From contig JAKSKR010000011.1 in NCBI GenBank assembly GCA_024401645.1, positions 17,834 to 81,833 of the forward strand: a DNA stretch of 64,000 nucleotides. The letters are read 5' to 3'. A program made the translations under genes and the position numbers. Positions within the stretch are counted from its first letter, which is position 1. Every line of letters begins with the position of its first letter. This DNA comes from Paludibacteraceae bacterium (lineage in GTDB: Bacteria > Bacteroidota > Bacteroidia > Bacteroidales > Paludibacteraceae). Under the pieces are notes generated by a model that was not told where the DNA came from, did not search any database, and saw only the letters and a program-made list of their open reading frames with translations. Shown in pieces: positions 26,157 to 34,441 of this stretch.

Positions 26157-27614
26157 TTACTGGCGTGGTTCGATGATGGCGTGACAGTCGGGGTAACGGA
26201 GAACGAGGCACGACACTTCCTGCAACATCTTGGCATCGGCATTCTTTTCGCCACTGCTCTTAAAGTCGAGGTCCTTGGCAATCATTGGCTGGAACTCTTC
26301 CTTGTAGATGTGTTCGGGGTCGAACGCCAAGCCCTTGGCACTCCAACCCTGCTCGTCGAACAACGGAGCGTGCACAATGTGAAGGACGCCGAACGTAGAC
26401 ACAATGCTGGTGCACTTAACACCCAGGTAGGTCTCTTGCACGGTGTTGCCGCTAATCTGTTTCTGGCTTTCGCGCAGCAACTCAATGGCAGCAATAAGGT
26501 CGGCACCCGCCAACAGCACGCGGTCGGTACTGCCATCGTTGCCCGTAAACAGGCTCTTCATCCAAGCGGTATATTCCTGTGCGGTTAAGGTCAAGTCGCC
26601 ACCACCTTCGCCATACATCAGCACCTTCTTTATTTGGCGGGTAATGCCTTCGGTAAAGTAAGTGCGGTCGCCGCCATTGTCGTAGATGAACTTTTCGCCC
26701 CAAATGAAACTGCTCTCAATTTCGCCACGCATATTGTAAAGCATGTCGACCTCCTGGTCGCTGAACGAGACAGGAACTTCCTTCTTGGTCATCTTCTCGA
26801 AGGTACTCTGCTCAATTTGGCACATAAAGTTCTGGCAATAGTTCACGCTGCTGGCAGGCAACATGGCAAACGGCTCGGTCTTGGCATCTTTCTCTGCCAT
26901 TGCCGACCCCATGCGGTAAAGGGTAACACTGGCATCGAAACTAGGGACGATGTAGGTGCCCGACATGCTACCCGAGCCCTTCATGCCACCAATGGGCACC
27001 AACTCGAGCACGGCACCACTCTTCTGCGCCACATAAAACATCTGGTCGTAGTAGACGCTGTCGCCACCATCGATTACCAGTTTGCCGGTACCGTCGCAGT
27101 TCATTTCAAGTTCGCGCATCAGCAATGTGTCTTTTGGGCGCCAAATCTTGGCATTCTTCACCTGCACGAAGATGGATGCAATGCCCTGCCCACCAACACT
27201 GTAAGACGAAGTTGGCGAAGCCGCGCTAGCCCCCGTTCCGTGAACCGACGCATCGAGCATATCCTGCATGGGCTTGGCACTCTGCTGGTAGTACTTGCAC
27301 TCTTGGCTGCTGGCACGGCGCACCTTCTTGGCATAGTTACGCATGATGGTGTCGAGCGGGTAACGATCGGGATTCATCTTCGTAATTTCCTGACTGACGT
27401 CTTGCATGTTCAGTCCCTGGGCTTCGGCCGATGCCACGTCGACCATGCCAACGGGAGCCGCTATTGCCAACGAGGCGCCTCCACTAGCCCACAACATATG
27501 GGCAAGGTCGCCCAACACGTCGCAACCGCACAACTGCAGGAGGTAGTTGGCTACAATTGCCAACAAGAGGGTAATAGATAGAAGCTTAATAGTCTTGAAA
27601 AAGTTCTTGTTCAT
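26157..27614 (-). CDS. HK97-fold major-capsid-like protein (SU10/DUF5309 type) with an N-terminal membrane segment
   Basis: 485 residues. From about residue 80 it follows the plan of SU10-type major capsid proteins: NPDRYPLDTIMRNY at the start of the shell domain, WRPKDTLLMRE, VLELVPIGG, SSVNYCQNFMCQIEQS (equivalent to the usual NYTQIF.e.fevS), RGEIESSFIWGEKFIYDNGG (equivalent to the RDIE.aflfG helix), TYFTEGITRQI, and a long C-terminal beta part. Unlike phage homologues, it begins with a hydrophobic stretch (KLLSITLLLAIVANYLLQLC) and a further apolar region to residue ~60. A later start (MVDVASAEAQ, residue 57) would remove both, but the 51-bp gap upstream fits the first ATG. It lies directly after a scaffold-like gene, the usual phage order. 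Confidence 0.6.
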   Translation of the reverse strand: MNKNFFKTIKLLSITLLLAIVANYLLQLCGCDVLGDLAHMLWASGGASLAIAAPVGMVDVASAEAQGLNMQDVSQEITKMNPDRYPLDTIMRNYAKKVRRASSQECKYYQQSAKPMQDMLDASVHGTGASAASPTSSYSVGGQGIASIFVQVKNAKIWRPKDTLLMRELEMNCDGTGKLVIDGGDSVYYDQMFYVAQKSGAVLELVPIGGMKGSGSMSGTYIVPSFDASVTLYRMGSAMAEKDAKTEPFAMLPASSVNYCQNFMCQIEQSTFEKMTKKEVPVSFSDQEVDMLYNMRGEIESSFIWGEKFIYDNGGDRTYFTEGITRQIKKVLMYGEGGGDLTLTAQEYTAWMKSLFTGNDGSTDRVLLAGADLIAAIELLRESQKQISGNTVQETYLGVKCTSIVSTFGVLHIVHAPLFDEQGWSAKGLAFDPEHIYKEEFQPMIAKDLDFKSSGEKNADAKMLQEVSCLVLRYPDCHAIIEPRQ

Positions 27615-27665
27615 GGTAATAACATTTAATGGTTAATTGAATTTTCTTGGGGAGATGATAAAGGC

Positions 27666-28475
27666 TTACTGGTACTTCGAGAAGTCGATGACGGGTTTCA
27701 GACCCTTCAGCATGCGTGGCGCATAGCCACCACTGTGAGGCTGGGGCAAGCCGTCGCCCTGCCTAGCCGCCAGATCGGCAACCATGCGCGCCTCAATGTT
27801 GGCATTGCGCCCTGCCAGTTCGCCCTTACTGCGAGCCTCTTCCACATCGGCATCGTAACGCAAGCGCTTGCGGTAACCCGCCAACATTTCAGCCGTCAGT
27901 CGGCGTTCAAGCAGGTTGTCGAAGTCGGCATTAATGGCATCAATTAGTTCGCGTTGGGCGGCATCGTCAAGCTTGTGTTCCTTGGCAAACTGTTTCAATA
28001 GGCTCATGCTCTCGTTCAGGTTGGCATCGAGCTGTTTAACCGCCGCGTCGTCCTTTTCCCTCTGTTCGGCAAAGGCGGCATAATCGTCGTCGCCGGGTTG
28101 CGGTAGCAAGGCATCGGGCGCCAGGGTGCGCCTAATAGCCACCCTTAATGGCAGACCATCGGCAAGCATGGTTTCAACAATCGTCGCCAGTTCGGGCTGT
28201 TCGGTCAGCACCAGGTTCAGGCGTCCTTCGGTGTCGGCAAAGCGTGCCAACTGCTGTTCCAACTCGTCAGCCCACTGGCAGGCCAACCGGTCGGCAACCT
28301 CGTCGTTAGTCAGGTCTTCAGCCGCATCGGCAAAATGGGCGGCAAGGCGCTGACGGAATGGACTGATGGGCGGGGTTGGAGGGAGATTGGCCTGGGGCGA
28401 ATCGGCTTCGGGTTGAGGATCGGTGCACGGCTGTGCCTGCGGTTCCGGTTGTGGGTTTTCCTTGTCTTTCTTCAT
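27666..28475 (-). CDS. Scaffold-like acidic coiled-coil protein
   Basis: 269 residues, highly charged: a Pro/Gln-rich head (KKDKENPQPEPQAQPCTDPQ), an acidic helical middle (DLTNDEVADRLACQWADELE, then EQREKDDAAVKQLDANLNES), a coiled region (RRLTAEMLAGYRKRLRYDAD, VEEARSKGELAGRNANIEAR) and a C-terminus ending PVIDFSKYQ. Composition, length and position immediately before the capsid-like gene match phage scaffolding proteins, which guide head assembly. No protease motif is visible. Function is inferred. Confidence 0.5.
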   Translation of the reverse strand: MKKDKENPQPEPQAQPCTDPQPEADSPQANLPPTPPISPFRQRLAAHFADAAEDLTNDEVADRLACQWADELEQQLARFADTEGRLNLVLTEQPELATIVETMLADGLPLRVAIRRTLAPDALLPQPGDDDYAAFAEQREKDDAAVKQLDANLNESMSLLKQFAKEHKLDDAAQRELIDAINADFDNLLERRLTAEMLAGYRKRLRYDADVEEARSKGELAGRNANIEARMVADLAARQGDGLPQPHSGGYAPRMLKGLKPVIDFSKYQ

Positions 28476-28512
28476 AATTATAGATTGTTATGCATTCAGA
28501 TTTACGAAAGAA

Positions 28513-29469
28513 TCATTTCCTAGTTATTTTCTGGTAACGGCTGTTTAGTATGCCGTCGATGAGCTTGCGCCCTTTCAAAGAAGGGATGATGGCGCTCAAC
28601 AACTGCGTCATGCGCATGCGGGCATCGGCATTACCCATCAGGGCTTTCTGTTGCAGGGCCATGAGCCTTGCCGACGTTTCTTGCCTATCGGTTCCCTGTT
28701 CGGCACCTACCAGCCGCGCCACATAGTCTAGCTGCGCCTGGTCGCCCAAGTCCATCGCCGTCTGCACCACTTGTGCCGCCTCGTCGGGCGTCAGGTACCA
28801 ATGCCCGCGCACGGTTTGTCCGTCGGTATCGGTAATGCGGAAGGGTGCATTGGCAACGCGTTGCGCCAAGCCCCTGTGCGTAGCCGCCTTGGGTGCAGGC
28901 TTGTCGGCAACCAGCTGTTGGTTGAAGTCGCCACTACTGCTACCCTGGCTATTGGTAGCGGTTTGGGTAGAAGCCAGTAACACGTCGTGCTGCTGTTGGC
29001 GTTGCAGCTGCTGGTCGTCCTTCAGTTGCTGCAAGTCACGCCGCGCCTCGTTTGCCAGGTTTTGCCCTTCTAGCCTGAAGTGCTGGCGGTAGTTTTCGGC
29101 AAGGCGGTTGCCCAACTGGCGCTGAAGGTCGGCATGGTGTTTCATGGCCGTAAATACGGGTTCGGCAGGTTCTTCCTGCACCGGGGCATCGCCCTGGCCT
29201 TGCGTGGCACCCAACTGTTTACCCAGGTGCCCCATGGCAACTATGCGCGCCGTGTCGGCTGCAGTGTCGGTTTGTTCGGCCAGGAGGTCGATGCCGTCGG
29301 CAGGCAAAGGAGTCGGACTCCTTCCCCTCTCATTGGGCATTGTTTCTGCAACGGGCGTGTTGGCCAGTTGTTCCATGCCCTGCTTGTAGGCATCCCAGTC
29401 GATGAGCTTGCGTGTGGTGCGTGCCGACTGCGTCTGACGCTTGTCGGTTCCTGTTTTTTCTGTTTTCAT
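28513..29469 (-). CDS. Gln/Ala-rich coiled-coil protein of the capsid-like operon
   Basis: 318 residues with no family I recognise. The N-terminal third is polar and disordered. Residues ~110-170 (KHHADLQRQLGNRLAENYRQ, ARRDLQQLKDDQQLQRQQQH) predict a coiled coil. Residues ~205-318 form a compact helical domain (YLTPDEAAQVVQTAMDLGDQ, LMALQQKALMGNADARMRMT, LKGRKLIDGILNSRYQK). Its ATG overlaps the stop of the upstream gene by 4 bp. It could be an internal head or ejection protein by position; this is speculation. Confidence 0.5.
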   Translation of the reverse strand: MKTEKTGTDKRQTQSARTTRKLIDWDAYKQGMEQLANTPVAETMPNERGRSPTPLPADGIDLLAEQTDTAADTARIVAMGHLGKQLGATQGQGDAPVQEEPAEPVFTAMKHHADLQRQLGNRLAENYRQHFRLEGQNLANEARRDLQQLKDDQQLQRQQQHDVLLASTQTATNSQGSSSGDFNQQLVADKPAPKAATHRGLAQRVANAPFRITDTDGQTVRGHWYLTPDEAAQVVQTAMDLGDQAQLDYVARLVGAEQGTDRQETSARLMALQQKALMGNADARMRMTQLLSAIIPSLKGRKLIDGILNSRYQKITRK

Positions 29470-29981
29470 GTCTTTTGTTTTTTTAAGTTATAGCTGGCAA
29501 GGGCTGCCGTGAGCGAGGTGGCCAGATTCTTGCCCATGTTGGCAAGATTTTGGGCTTTCTGTTGTGCCAATGCACGTTTTTGACTGGCAATGGCGTCTTG
29601 CTCGCGGCGGTGCTGCTGACGCAGCTGGCGTTCCGTTTCCGCCTGGTTGACCGCCACACGGTTCGCGGCATTGCCCACCTGGTCGGCAACCTTCTGCCTT
29701 GCGGCCAAGGTCTGTTCGGCCGTTTGGTTACCCGCAACGGCAACGTTCTGCCCCACCCGGTTCTGCCTTTCGGCAAAGCGCCGCACCTGTGCCATCTGCG
29801 CCTGCGCAGCAGGTCCGTTGGGGCTAACCTGGTGCAACTGTTGGTAAAAGTCGGCATGACTTTGGTCTTGCTGACGGTCGAGTAATTGCTGTTGCTGGCG
29901 TGCTGCCTTTGCCGACTGCCGGGTGGCCCAACCTTGGCCAATGGCTCCAGCCAAAAGGCTTGCTAATGGAAGTACTGACAT
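29466..29981 (-). CDS. Gln-rich coiled-coil protein with hydrophobic N-terminus (pilot-like?)
   Basis: 171 residues. A short apolar start (VLPLASLLAGAIGQG) leads into an almost continuous Gln/Ala/Arg helix (RQSAKAARQQQQLLDRQQDQ to KRALAQQKAQNLANMGKNLA). This layout, a membrane-active head and a long amphipathic helix, resembles DNA pilot or ejection proteins of small phages (for example VP2 of gokushoviruses), but no sequence family is recognised. It overlaps the following gene by 4 bp (ATGA). Confidence 0.5.
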   Translation of the reverse strand: MSVLPLASLLAGAIGQGWATRQSAKAARQQQQLLDRQQDQSHADFYQQLHQVSPNGPAAQAQMAQVRRFAERQNRVGQNVAVAGNQTAEQTLAARQKVADQVGNAANRVAVNQAETERQLRQQHRREQDAIASQKRALAQQKAQNLANMGKNLATSLTAALASYNLKKQKT

Positions 29982-29988
29982 GGGCTAA

Positions 29989-30246
29989 CTACTTGTTTAA
30001 CTGATCGAGATTGGTATAGTGCTGCTGGGCCTGGTTCAGCAAGAGTTGAGTCAACGCCAACAAGACGTCTATTGCCAACATAATGGCAGTGTGCTTAACC
30101 ATGTTGGGGTTTTGACCAGTGACGGGGAGCGACTGCGTTTCGGCACGTTGGTGCCACGACTTAACGACCGACTTCATCACTTTCAGGAAAAGCACAACAA
30201 GCTTGTCGGCACTCTTGTTTTTAATGAGTGTAACTATGTTCAACAT
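29989..30246 (-). CDS. Small protein with one hydrophobic helix
   Basis: 85 residues: a basic amphipathic N-terminus (LVVLFLKVMKSVVKSWHQRA), then HTAIMLAIDVLLALTQLLLN, a probable single membrane helix, and a polar tail. It could be a small membrane or holin-like protein, or a head component. Gaps of 21 bp and 7 bp to its neighbours place it in the operon. Confidence 0.5.
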   Translation of the reverse strand: MLNIVTLIKNKSADKLVVLFLKVMKSVVKSWHQRAETQSLPVTGQNPNMVKHTAIMLAIDVLLALTQLLLNQAQQHYTNLDQLNK

Positions 30247-30267
30247 GTTTTTGGAGGGGGAAAAAGG

Positions 30268-30720
30268 TTAGGAGCGCAACAGGAAAAGGTCGCGGTGCAG
30301 AGCCGCAAAGGCAACGGTTGCCTGCATCAGCGTCCAGGTTGCAGGTTTGTCTAGGTGGCGCATGTGCAGCCACCTTGTTAGGGTGTGCCACGCCAGCCAG
30401 TCGGTAAGGTGGGCATCGGCAAGCGGGGCGTGCTTAACGAAGTCTTCGCCACACGGCGCACTGTAGACGTACGTATCTTCGTCTTGCCTATATTCACCAA
30501 TCTTGTCAAACTCTTCGGCAGCAGTCTGCGCACTTTGGCTCAACAGTTGGGCAACGAACGTGGCTTCGTCGTCGGTAATGGCATAGGCATCGGTTGCCGT
30601 CAGTTCGTCGTTAGGGGCAGTCTGCGTCAGACTAATTTGGGCGCTCTGCTCCTTCAAGCGTTGCAACAAGGCTTCGGTGGTGTAACGGAAGGTTACACTG
30701 TTGTTTGAAATGGTATACAT
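30268..30720 (-). CDS. Helical protein of the capsid-like operon
   Basis: 150 residues, no recognised family. It starts with a short beta strand (YTISNNSVTFRYTTEALLQR) and continues as helices with many Trp and His (LTDWLAWHTLTRWLHMRHLD, ATWTLMQATVAFAALHRDLF). The shape is similar to the product of the next gene upstream (both ~150 residues, short beta start, helical bundle ending in a basic apolar tail), so they may be related. Probably a structural or assembly protein by context. Confidence 0.45.
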   Translation of the reverse strand: MYTISNNSVTFRYTTEALLQRLKEQSAQISLTQTAPNDELTATDAYAITDDEATFVAQLLSQSAQTAAEEFDKIGEYRQDEDTYVYSAPCGEDFVKHAPLADAHLTDWLAWHTLTRWLHMRHLDKPATWTLMQATVAFAALHRDLFLLRS

Positions 30721-30752
30721 ATAAATAACAATAGATTTAAGTATTTACGTGT

Positions 30753-31229
30753 TTAGAGGATTGGATTGACAGGGCGCACAATGGGGATACGTTGCCACAG
30801 CGACAGATTGTGCAACTCGGCCTGTGCATCTTGGCTAGCGGCAGAGGCATTGCCGGCGTGTTCGCTTTTCACCAACATTAGCCAGTGTGCAGCCACATAA
30901 GTTGCCAGGCATTGCCTAACGGCAACCTCAAGCTGTTCCTTCAGCAATGCGTAGCTGTTGTTTGGGGGAAATTGAAGGGTCAGTTGCCAGCAACCATCGG
31001 CACCCTCGGTTTGCTCAAGCCGCCTACAATGCCGACCTAACAGGGTTTTAACGCGCAGTTTTGCAGCGTTGAGCAGGTCGGCATATATTTGGGCATCGGC
31101 AGTAGCGTTCAGCACGTTGGCTGCCGTTGGATTGGCACTAGAGGCATCGGCATAATTGGTTATGCGCTGCACCTGTTGTGCCAGGTCGGTTAAGTTGACC
31201 GACAAATTCACTGTTTCTAAATTTTCCAT
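30753..31229 (-). CDS. Helical protein, first gene of the capsid-like operon
   Basis: 158 residues, no recognised family: a beta-like start (LETVNLSVNLTDLAQQVQRI), an Ala-rich helical middle (NVLNATADAQIYADLLNAAK), FPPNNSYALLKEQLEVAVRQ and LATYVAAHWLMLVKSEHAG. The frame is open to a Met at 31256, but a promoter -7 element (31254-31261) would overlap that start, so the Met at 31229 (MENLETVNL) is chosen. It heads a run of nine genes on the minus strand. Confidence 0.5.
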   Translation of the reverse strand: MENLETVNLSVNLTDLAQQVQRITNYADASSANPTAANVLNATADAQIYADLLNAAKLRVKTLLGRHCRRLEQTEGADGCWQLTLQFPPNNSYALLKEQLEVAVRQCLATYVAAHWLMLVKSEHAGNASAASQDAQAELHNLSLWQRIPIVRPVNPIL

Positions 31230-31253
31230 ATATTCCACATCATTTCTATACCG

Positions 31254-31285
31254 CAAAGATATAGATATTTTTCTACAGAATGCAA
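31254..31285 (-). promoter_or_regulatory. Promoter of the capsid-like operon, TTG-N21-TATCTTTG
   Basis: On the minus strand TTG (31285-31283), 21 bp, TATCTTTG (31261-31254). Transcription would start about 15-20 nt before the Met at 31229. A second -7-like element, TAAATTTG, lies at 31290-31283. The operon thus has an ordinary housekeeping-type promoter. Confidence 0.6.
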
Positions 31286-31432
31286 ATTTACGGCCTTAAT
31301 AATTTAGATAAATTTCTAAAACCCTATAATTCGAGAAGTTATAACGGTCACAAAAAGAGGGCAAATCTCGTACAAAGCCAAGTCCGCAACCGTTTTTCGG
31401 TGAAAATTCTCACAATTCCGAATTAATATGCC

Positions 31433-31440
31433 TACCTTTG
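31433..31440 (+). promoter_or_regulatory. TACCTTTG (-7 element)
   Basis: Exact TAnnTTTG 41-49 bp before the ATG at 31482; the upstream -33 box is weak. Confidence 0.5.
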
Positions 31441-31481
31441 TTCATGCGGCCAATTTTCCGCCCAGCAATATTTAAAGCAAT

Positions 31482-32819
31482 ATGAATAACATAACCAGAT
31501 ATTTACTTTCCCTACTGTTTACCATTGCCACCCTTAACGCTTCGGCACAATGGAATTTCCAAATTGTTTATGGCGTGCGTGCCATAGACACATTACAACT
31601 AAACCTGAACAGGACAGACTACCACATAAAGGGGAACGTGAAAAAGGTTAAGTGCGGAAATGGCTGGATGGATTTCAATGCCAAAGGCAACATGACACGC
31701 CACATGGACATTGATGAAGAAAACTACGAGGAAGTCATTTATGATGCACACGGCGACATACTGGGATACTACCGATTCGATTACACCCCCGACGCAGAAA
31801 ACAACTTGACAAAACGCATAAAGACCACCACCAAAGGGTTGGTTGGGCCATTTAAATTTAGCAAGCCTTCGCAGACGAAAAACTTATATGGCAACTGGAA
31901 TGTGACAAGCTATGTAACTTTTAAATATACACCCACACACGCAATAAAGCAACGCACCATATTTAGAAAATCGGAGAAGGGGAACGATTTCAACATCAAC
32001 CAGAAAGATGTTTACACTTACAACAATAGTGGCAAGTTGAAGTCCATCATTACGTATAGCAATAATAAGATAACAACTGTCTATACTTACGCCTACAAGG
32101 GTGGCAAACTTGTTGCAGACACCGTGAAAAGAGATGGGGAATTATTAAATTCGAACCAATACAGCTATTTCGAAAATGGGATGCTAAAAACTCATATAAA
32201 GAAAATTTACTTCGACCGCGAAATCACCCAATCCTTGACTAACCTTACCGACACATGTGTATATGACCAAAACGGTTTATTAATAAAAGACCGCCGTACG
32301 AGATACACCTACAATGCTAACGGGCAACTGCTGGAAACTTTAGACCCCTTTACCAACAAAGTAAAAAGAAGATTATGGTATAACGATAAAGGTAAAGTTA
32401 TAAAGGACAGTTCGGCCAGGGGCAAGGCGGAATTTGATGACTATGGCCGCATGACCGGCCTCGATTTCCTTGGAAAAACGATAAAGTCGACCAATACCCC
32501 CGATGGACTAGAAACAACCATGTATAGCGACGACAAGGTTATAGCAAAACAGGTTATCGACACGAGAGACAGCATCCTGTTTTACGAACAATTTAAACAT
32601 AATGGAACTCTAAAAACAAGGTACAGCAAAAAATATGACGAAAATGGACGTTTAATAGAACACAAGACAACCAATGGCGGACTGACAACCAACAATGTCT
32701 TTACCTACAATGCTATGGGAAATCTGCAATCGGTCAGCATCGACAATGGTGACATTGTAAAGAAACAAGAGTTCCAATACATTTTTTTCGAAAACACGAA
32801 AGTGGGTGGCAATAAATAG
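31482..32819 (+). CDS. Secreted YD/RHS-like repeat protein
   Basis: 445 residues with a signal peptide (cut near ASA-QWNF). Most of the protein is irregular YD-type repeats: FNAKGNMTRH, YDAHGDILGYY, YNNSGKLKSI, YDQNGLLIKD, YNANGQLLETL, YNDKGKVIKD, YDENGRLIEH and YNAMGNLQSV. These beta-hairpin repeats are related to RHS/YD proteins and to the MORN-like wall proteins of Bacteroidetes. There is no toxin domain and no RHS core, so it is probably a free-standing binding or structural protein. The gene at 33076-33999 encodes another such protein facing it. Confidence 0.75.
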   Translation: MNNITRYLLSLLFTIATLNASAQWNFQIVYGVRAIDTLQLNLNRTDYHIKGNVKKVKCGNGWMDFNAKGNMTRHMDIDEENYEEVIYDAHGDILGYYRFDYTPDAENNLTKRIKTTTKGLVGPFKFSKPSQTKNLYGNWNVTSYVTFKYTPTHAIKQRTIFRKSEKGNDFNINQKDVYTYNNSGKLKSIITYSNNKITTVYTYAYKGGKLVADTVKRDGELLNSNQYSYFENGMLKTHIKKIYFDREITQSLTNLTDTCVYDQNGLLIKDRRTRYTYNANGQLLETLDPFTNKVKRRLWYNDKGKVIKDSSARGKAEFDDYGRMTGLDFLGKTIKSTNTPDGLETTMYSDDKVIAKQVIDTRDSILFYEQFKHNGTLKTRYSKKYDENGRLIEHKTTNGGLTTNNVFTYNAMGNLQSVSIDNGDIVKKQEFQYIFFENTKVGGNK

Positions 32820-32830
32820 GACAAACAAAA

Positions 32831-32858
32831 AAGCGGCAACCAATCACTTGGTCACCGC
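32831..32858. terminator. Hairpin terminator between convergent YD-protein genes
   Basis: AGCGG-x-AACCAA (32831-32842) pairs imperfectly with TTGGT-xx-CCGCT around a 4-nt loop; A-rich on the left. The T run is weak. Confidence 0.5.
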
Positions 32859-33075
32859 TCTAACCTATTGTAATTATCAGTTGGTTGAGGACCCGATATT
32901 GACATACCGAACCTTTTCCCAACATATCTTTATTCTAACTTTCGATTTTCGTAAACAGTGTGAGATTTTATTTCGAAAACAGAGTAGTCGTTATTTTGAT
33001 GTTTTGCGATGCGAAATTAACAAAAATTTAGTAGACTCAAAGAAAATTACAAAAAAATCAACTGCAAATAGTGAT

Positions 33076-33999
33076 TTATTCGTAATAATCGTACTCCCTT
33101 ACCTGTCCGCCTTCTACATATCCATCGTTTATGATTAACGACTCGATCAGATTGCCCTTTTCGTCATATTTGTAGGTTGTCGTTTTTTCCGCAATGCCTC
33201 CATTGGTGGTGTAACTGTACTTTTCAATCAGTTTATTAAGTTCGTTGTACTTGTAGGTGTATTTTTCGAACAACTGTCCTCCATAGCGAAACTCGCATTG
33301 TTCAGTTACCAGATTGTTGTCGTCGTACTTCCAGGTTTTCCTATAGCCTTCGCTACCAGCAGCTAAAGATTCCACCATGTTTCCCTTCTCGTCATACTTC
33401 CAATTGACAGATTCCTTATTTCTGCCTTGCTTGATCTTACGCCTATTACTGTCGTACACATAAGTGGAACTTGACGATTTTTTATTCCCCACATAATGCG
33501 TTTCCTCAATCAAGTCACCAACGCCATTGTACTTATAGGTTGTTTTAGTTTCGCCACCGGAAGTCTCTATTAAGTTACCGGCATTGTCGTACATATGATA
33601 GATAGTAGAAGCAAGATTCCCATTGTAGGAGCTCTGTTCTTCTGCAACCTTACCATTTTCAGCATATATGAATTTCTGCTCAAGGACAGAATTACCCGTA
33701 TAAATGCTTACTTCCGTTTTCCTCTGCTTGTCATCGTATTTGGTTGTGCTTCGCCAAGTTTCATCACCGTCAGTGTTATAAATCGTCCACTCAAGCAAAT
33801 TACCGTTATTGTCGAAACTCAATCGCTTCCTTACGTTGCCCTTTTGCACTTCTTCGCCAACAACACTGCCATAGGCATCGTAAACCCTCATTTCCCTTAC
33901 GCCCTTTAGCGTAGGTTCCGTTTCGGTTTCGGTTTGCCCTACAACCGCAGGTATTGTGCAAACCAAGCAGATAAACAAAGTTGCTAATCGATCTCTCAT
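33076..33999 (-). CDS. Secreted YD/RHS-like repeat protein
   Basis: 307 residues with a signal peptide (cut near VVG-QTETE). At least nine YD repeats are seen: YDAYGSVVGE, FDNNGNLLEW, YAENGKVAEE, YDNAGNLIET, YNGVGDLIEE, YDSNRRKIKQ, YDEKGNMVES, YNELNKLIEK and YDEKGNLIES. It is a pure repeat protein, with no enzymatic domain or RHS core. Converges with the paralog at 31482-32819. The role is probably binding at the cell surface or in the periplasm. Confidence 0.78.
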   Translation of the reverse strand: MRDRLATLFICLVCTIPAVVGQTETETEPTLKGVREMRVYDAYGSVVGEEVQKGNVRKRLSFDNNGNLLEWTIYNTDGDETWRSTTKYDDKQRKTEVSIYTGNSVLEQKFIYAENGKVAEEQSSYNGNLASTIYHMYDNAGNLIETSGGETKTTYKYNGVGDLIEETHYVGNKKSSSSTYVYDSNRRKIKQGRNKESVNWKYDEKGNMVESLAAGSEGYRKTWKYDDNNLVTEQCEFRYGGQLFEKYTYKYNELNKLIEKYSYTTNGGIAEKTTTYKYDEKGNLIESLIINDGYVEGGQVREYDYYE

Positions 34000-34028
34000 C
34001 TTTCCGTTCCTTACAACCTAACACAAAA

Positions 34029-34056
34029 AAAGCCCAAAGGATAACCTTTGGGCTTT
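34029..34056 (-). terminator. Terminator of the histidine-rich protein gene
   Basis: AAAGCCCAAAGG and CCTTTGGGCTTT form a perfect 12-bp stem around ATAA; a run of A on the left gives seven T on the minus strand. Confidence 0.92.
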
Positions 34057-34063
34057 GCTATTA

Positions 34064-34441
34064 TTAATGATGGTGGTGATGATGTGCTGGTGCGTGATGG
34101 TGGTGCGCTGGCGCATGGTGGTGATGCACCGGAGCAGCGTGGTGTACGTGATGAACTGGAGCATGGTAGCAAGAGCTAACGTGGTGGTGGTGTGCATGTC
34201 CGCAATAAACCACCGGTGCAGGTGCCGAGTAAACGACAGGAGCTGGAGCTGCTACAACAACTGGGGCTGGAGCTGCAACCACTACCGGAGCAGGTGCTGC
34301 CACTGCAACGTGAGTACGAACAACTGGTACAGGAACGGCTGCATGTACACCTACAAACACTTGTGCATTGGCTGTTGAAGCGATGGTCAACAAAACTGCA
34401 CTTACAATTGCTTTTGCTATATTAACGAGTTTCATACGCAT
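34064..34441 (-). CDS. Secreted histidine-rich, Ala-Pro-Val repeat protein
   Basis: 125 residues. A signal peptide (cut after ASTANA) is followed by Ala-Pro-Ala-Pro-Val-Val repeats (VAAPAPVV three times, YSAPAPVV once) and then a His-rich region: YCGHAHHHHVSSCYHAP, HHVHHAAPVHHHH and a C-terminus of HHHHHH. Two Cys flank the first His cluster. Such a protein should bind transition metals (Zn, Ni or Cu) in the periplasm or at the surface; the Pro-rich part may span cell-wall distance. A close paralog lies at 40625-40969 in the opposite orientation, and the two share long nearly identical DNA. A sigma-54-like promoter precedes both. Confidence 0.75.
   Translation of the reverse strand: MRMKLVNIAKAIVSAVLLTIASTANAQVFVGVHAAVPVPVVRTHVAVAAPAPVVVAAPAPVVVAAPAPVVYSAPAPVVYCGHAHHHHVSSCYHAPVHHVHHAAPVHHHHAPAHHHHAPAHHHHHH

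Noticed and set aside
26634..27581. 315-codon open frame antisense to the capsid-like gene
   Set aside because: His/Arg-rich shadow; the minus-strand frame has the conserved capsid pattern, promoter and operon context.
25227..31229. Calling the capsid-like operon a complete prophage
   Set aside because: No portal, terminase, tail, lysis, integrase, repressor or attachment site is visible, and the flanking genes are ordinary envelope genes.
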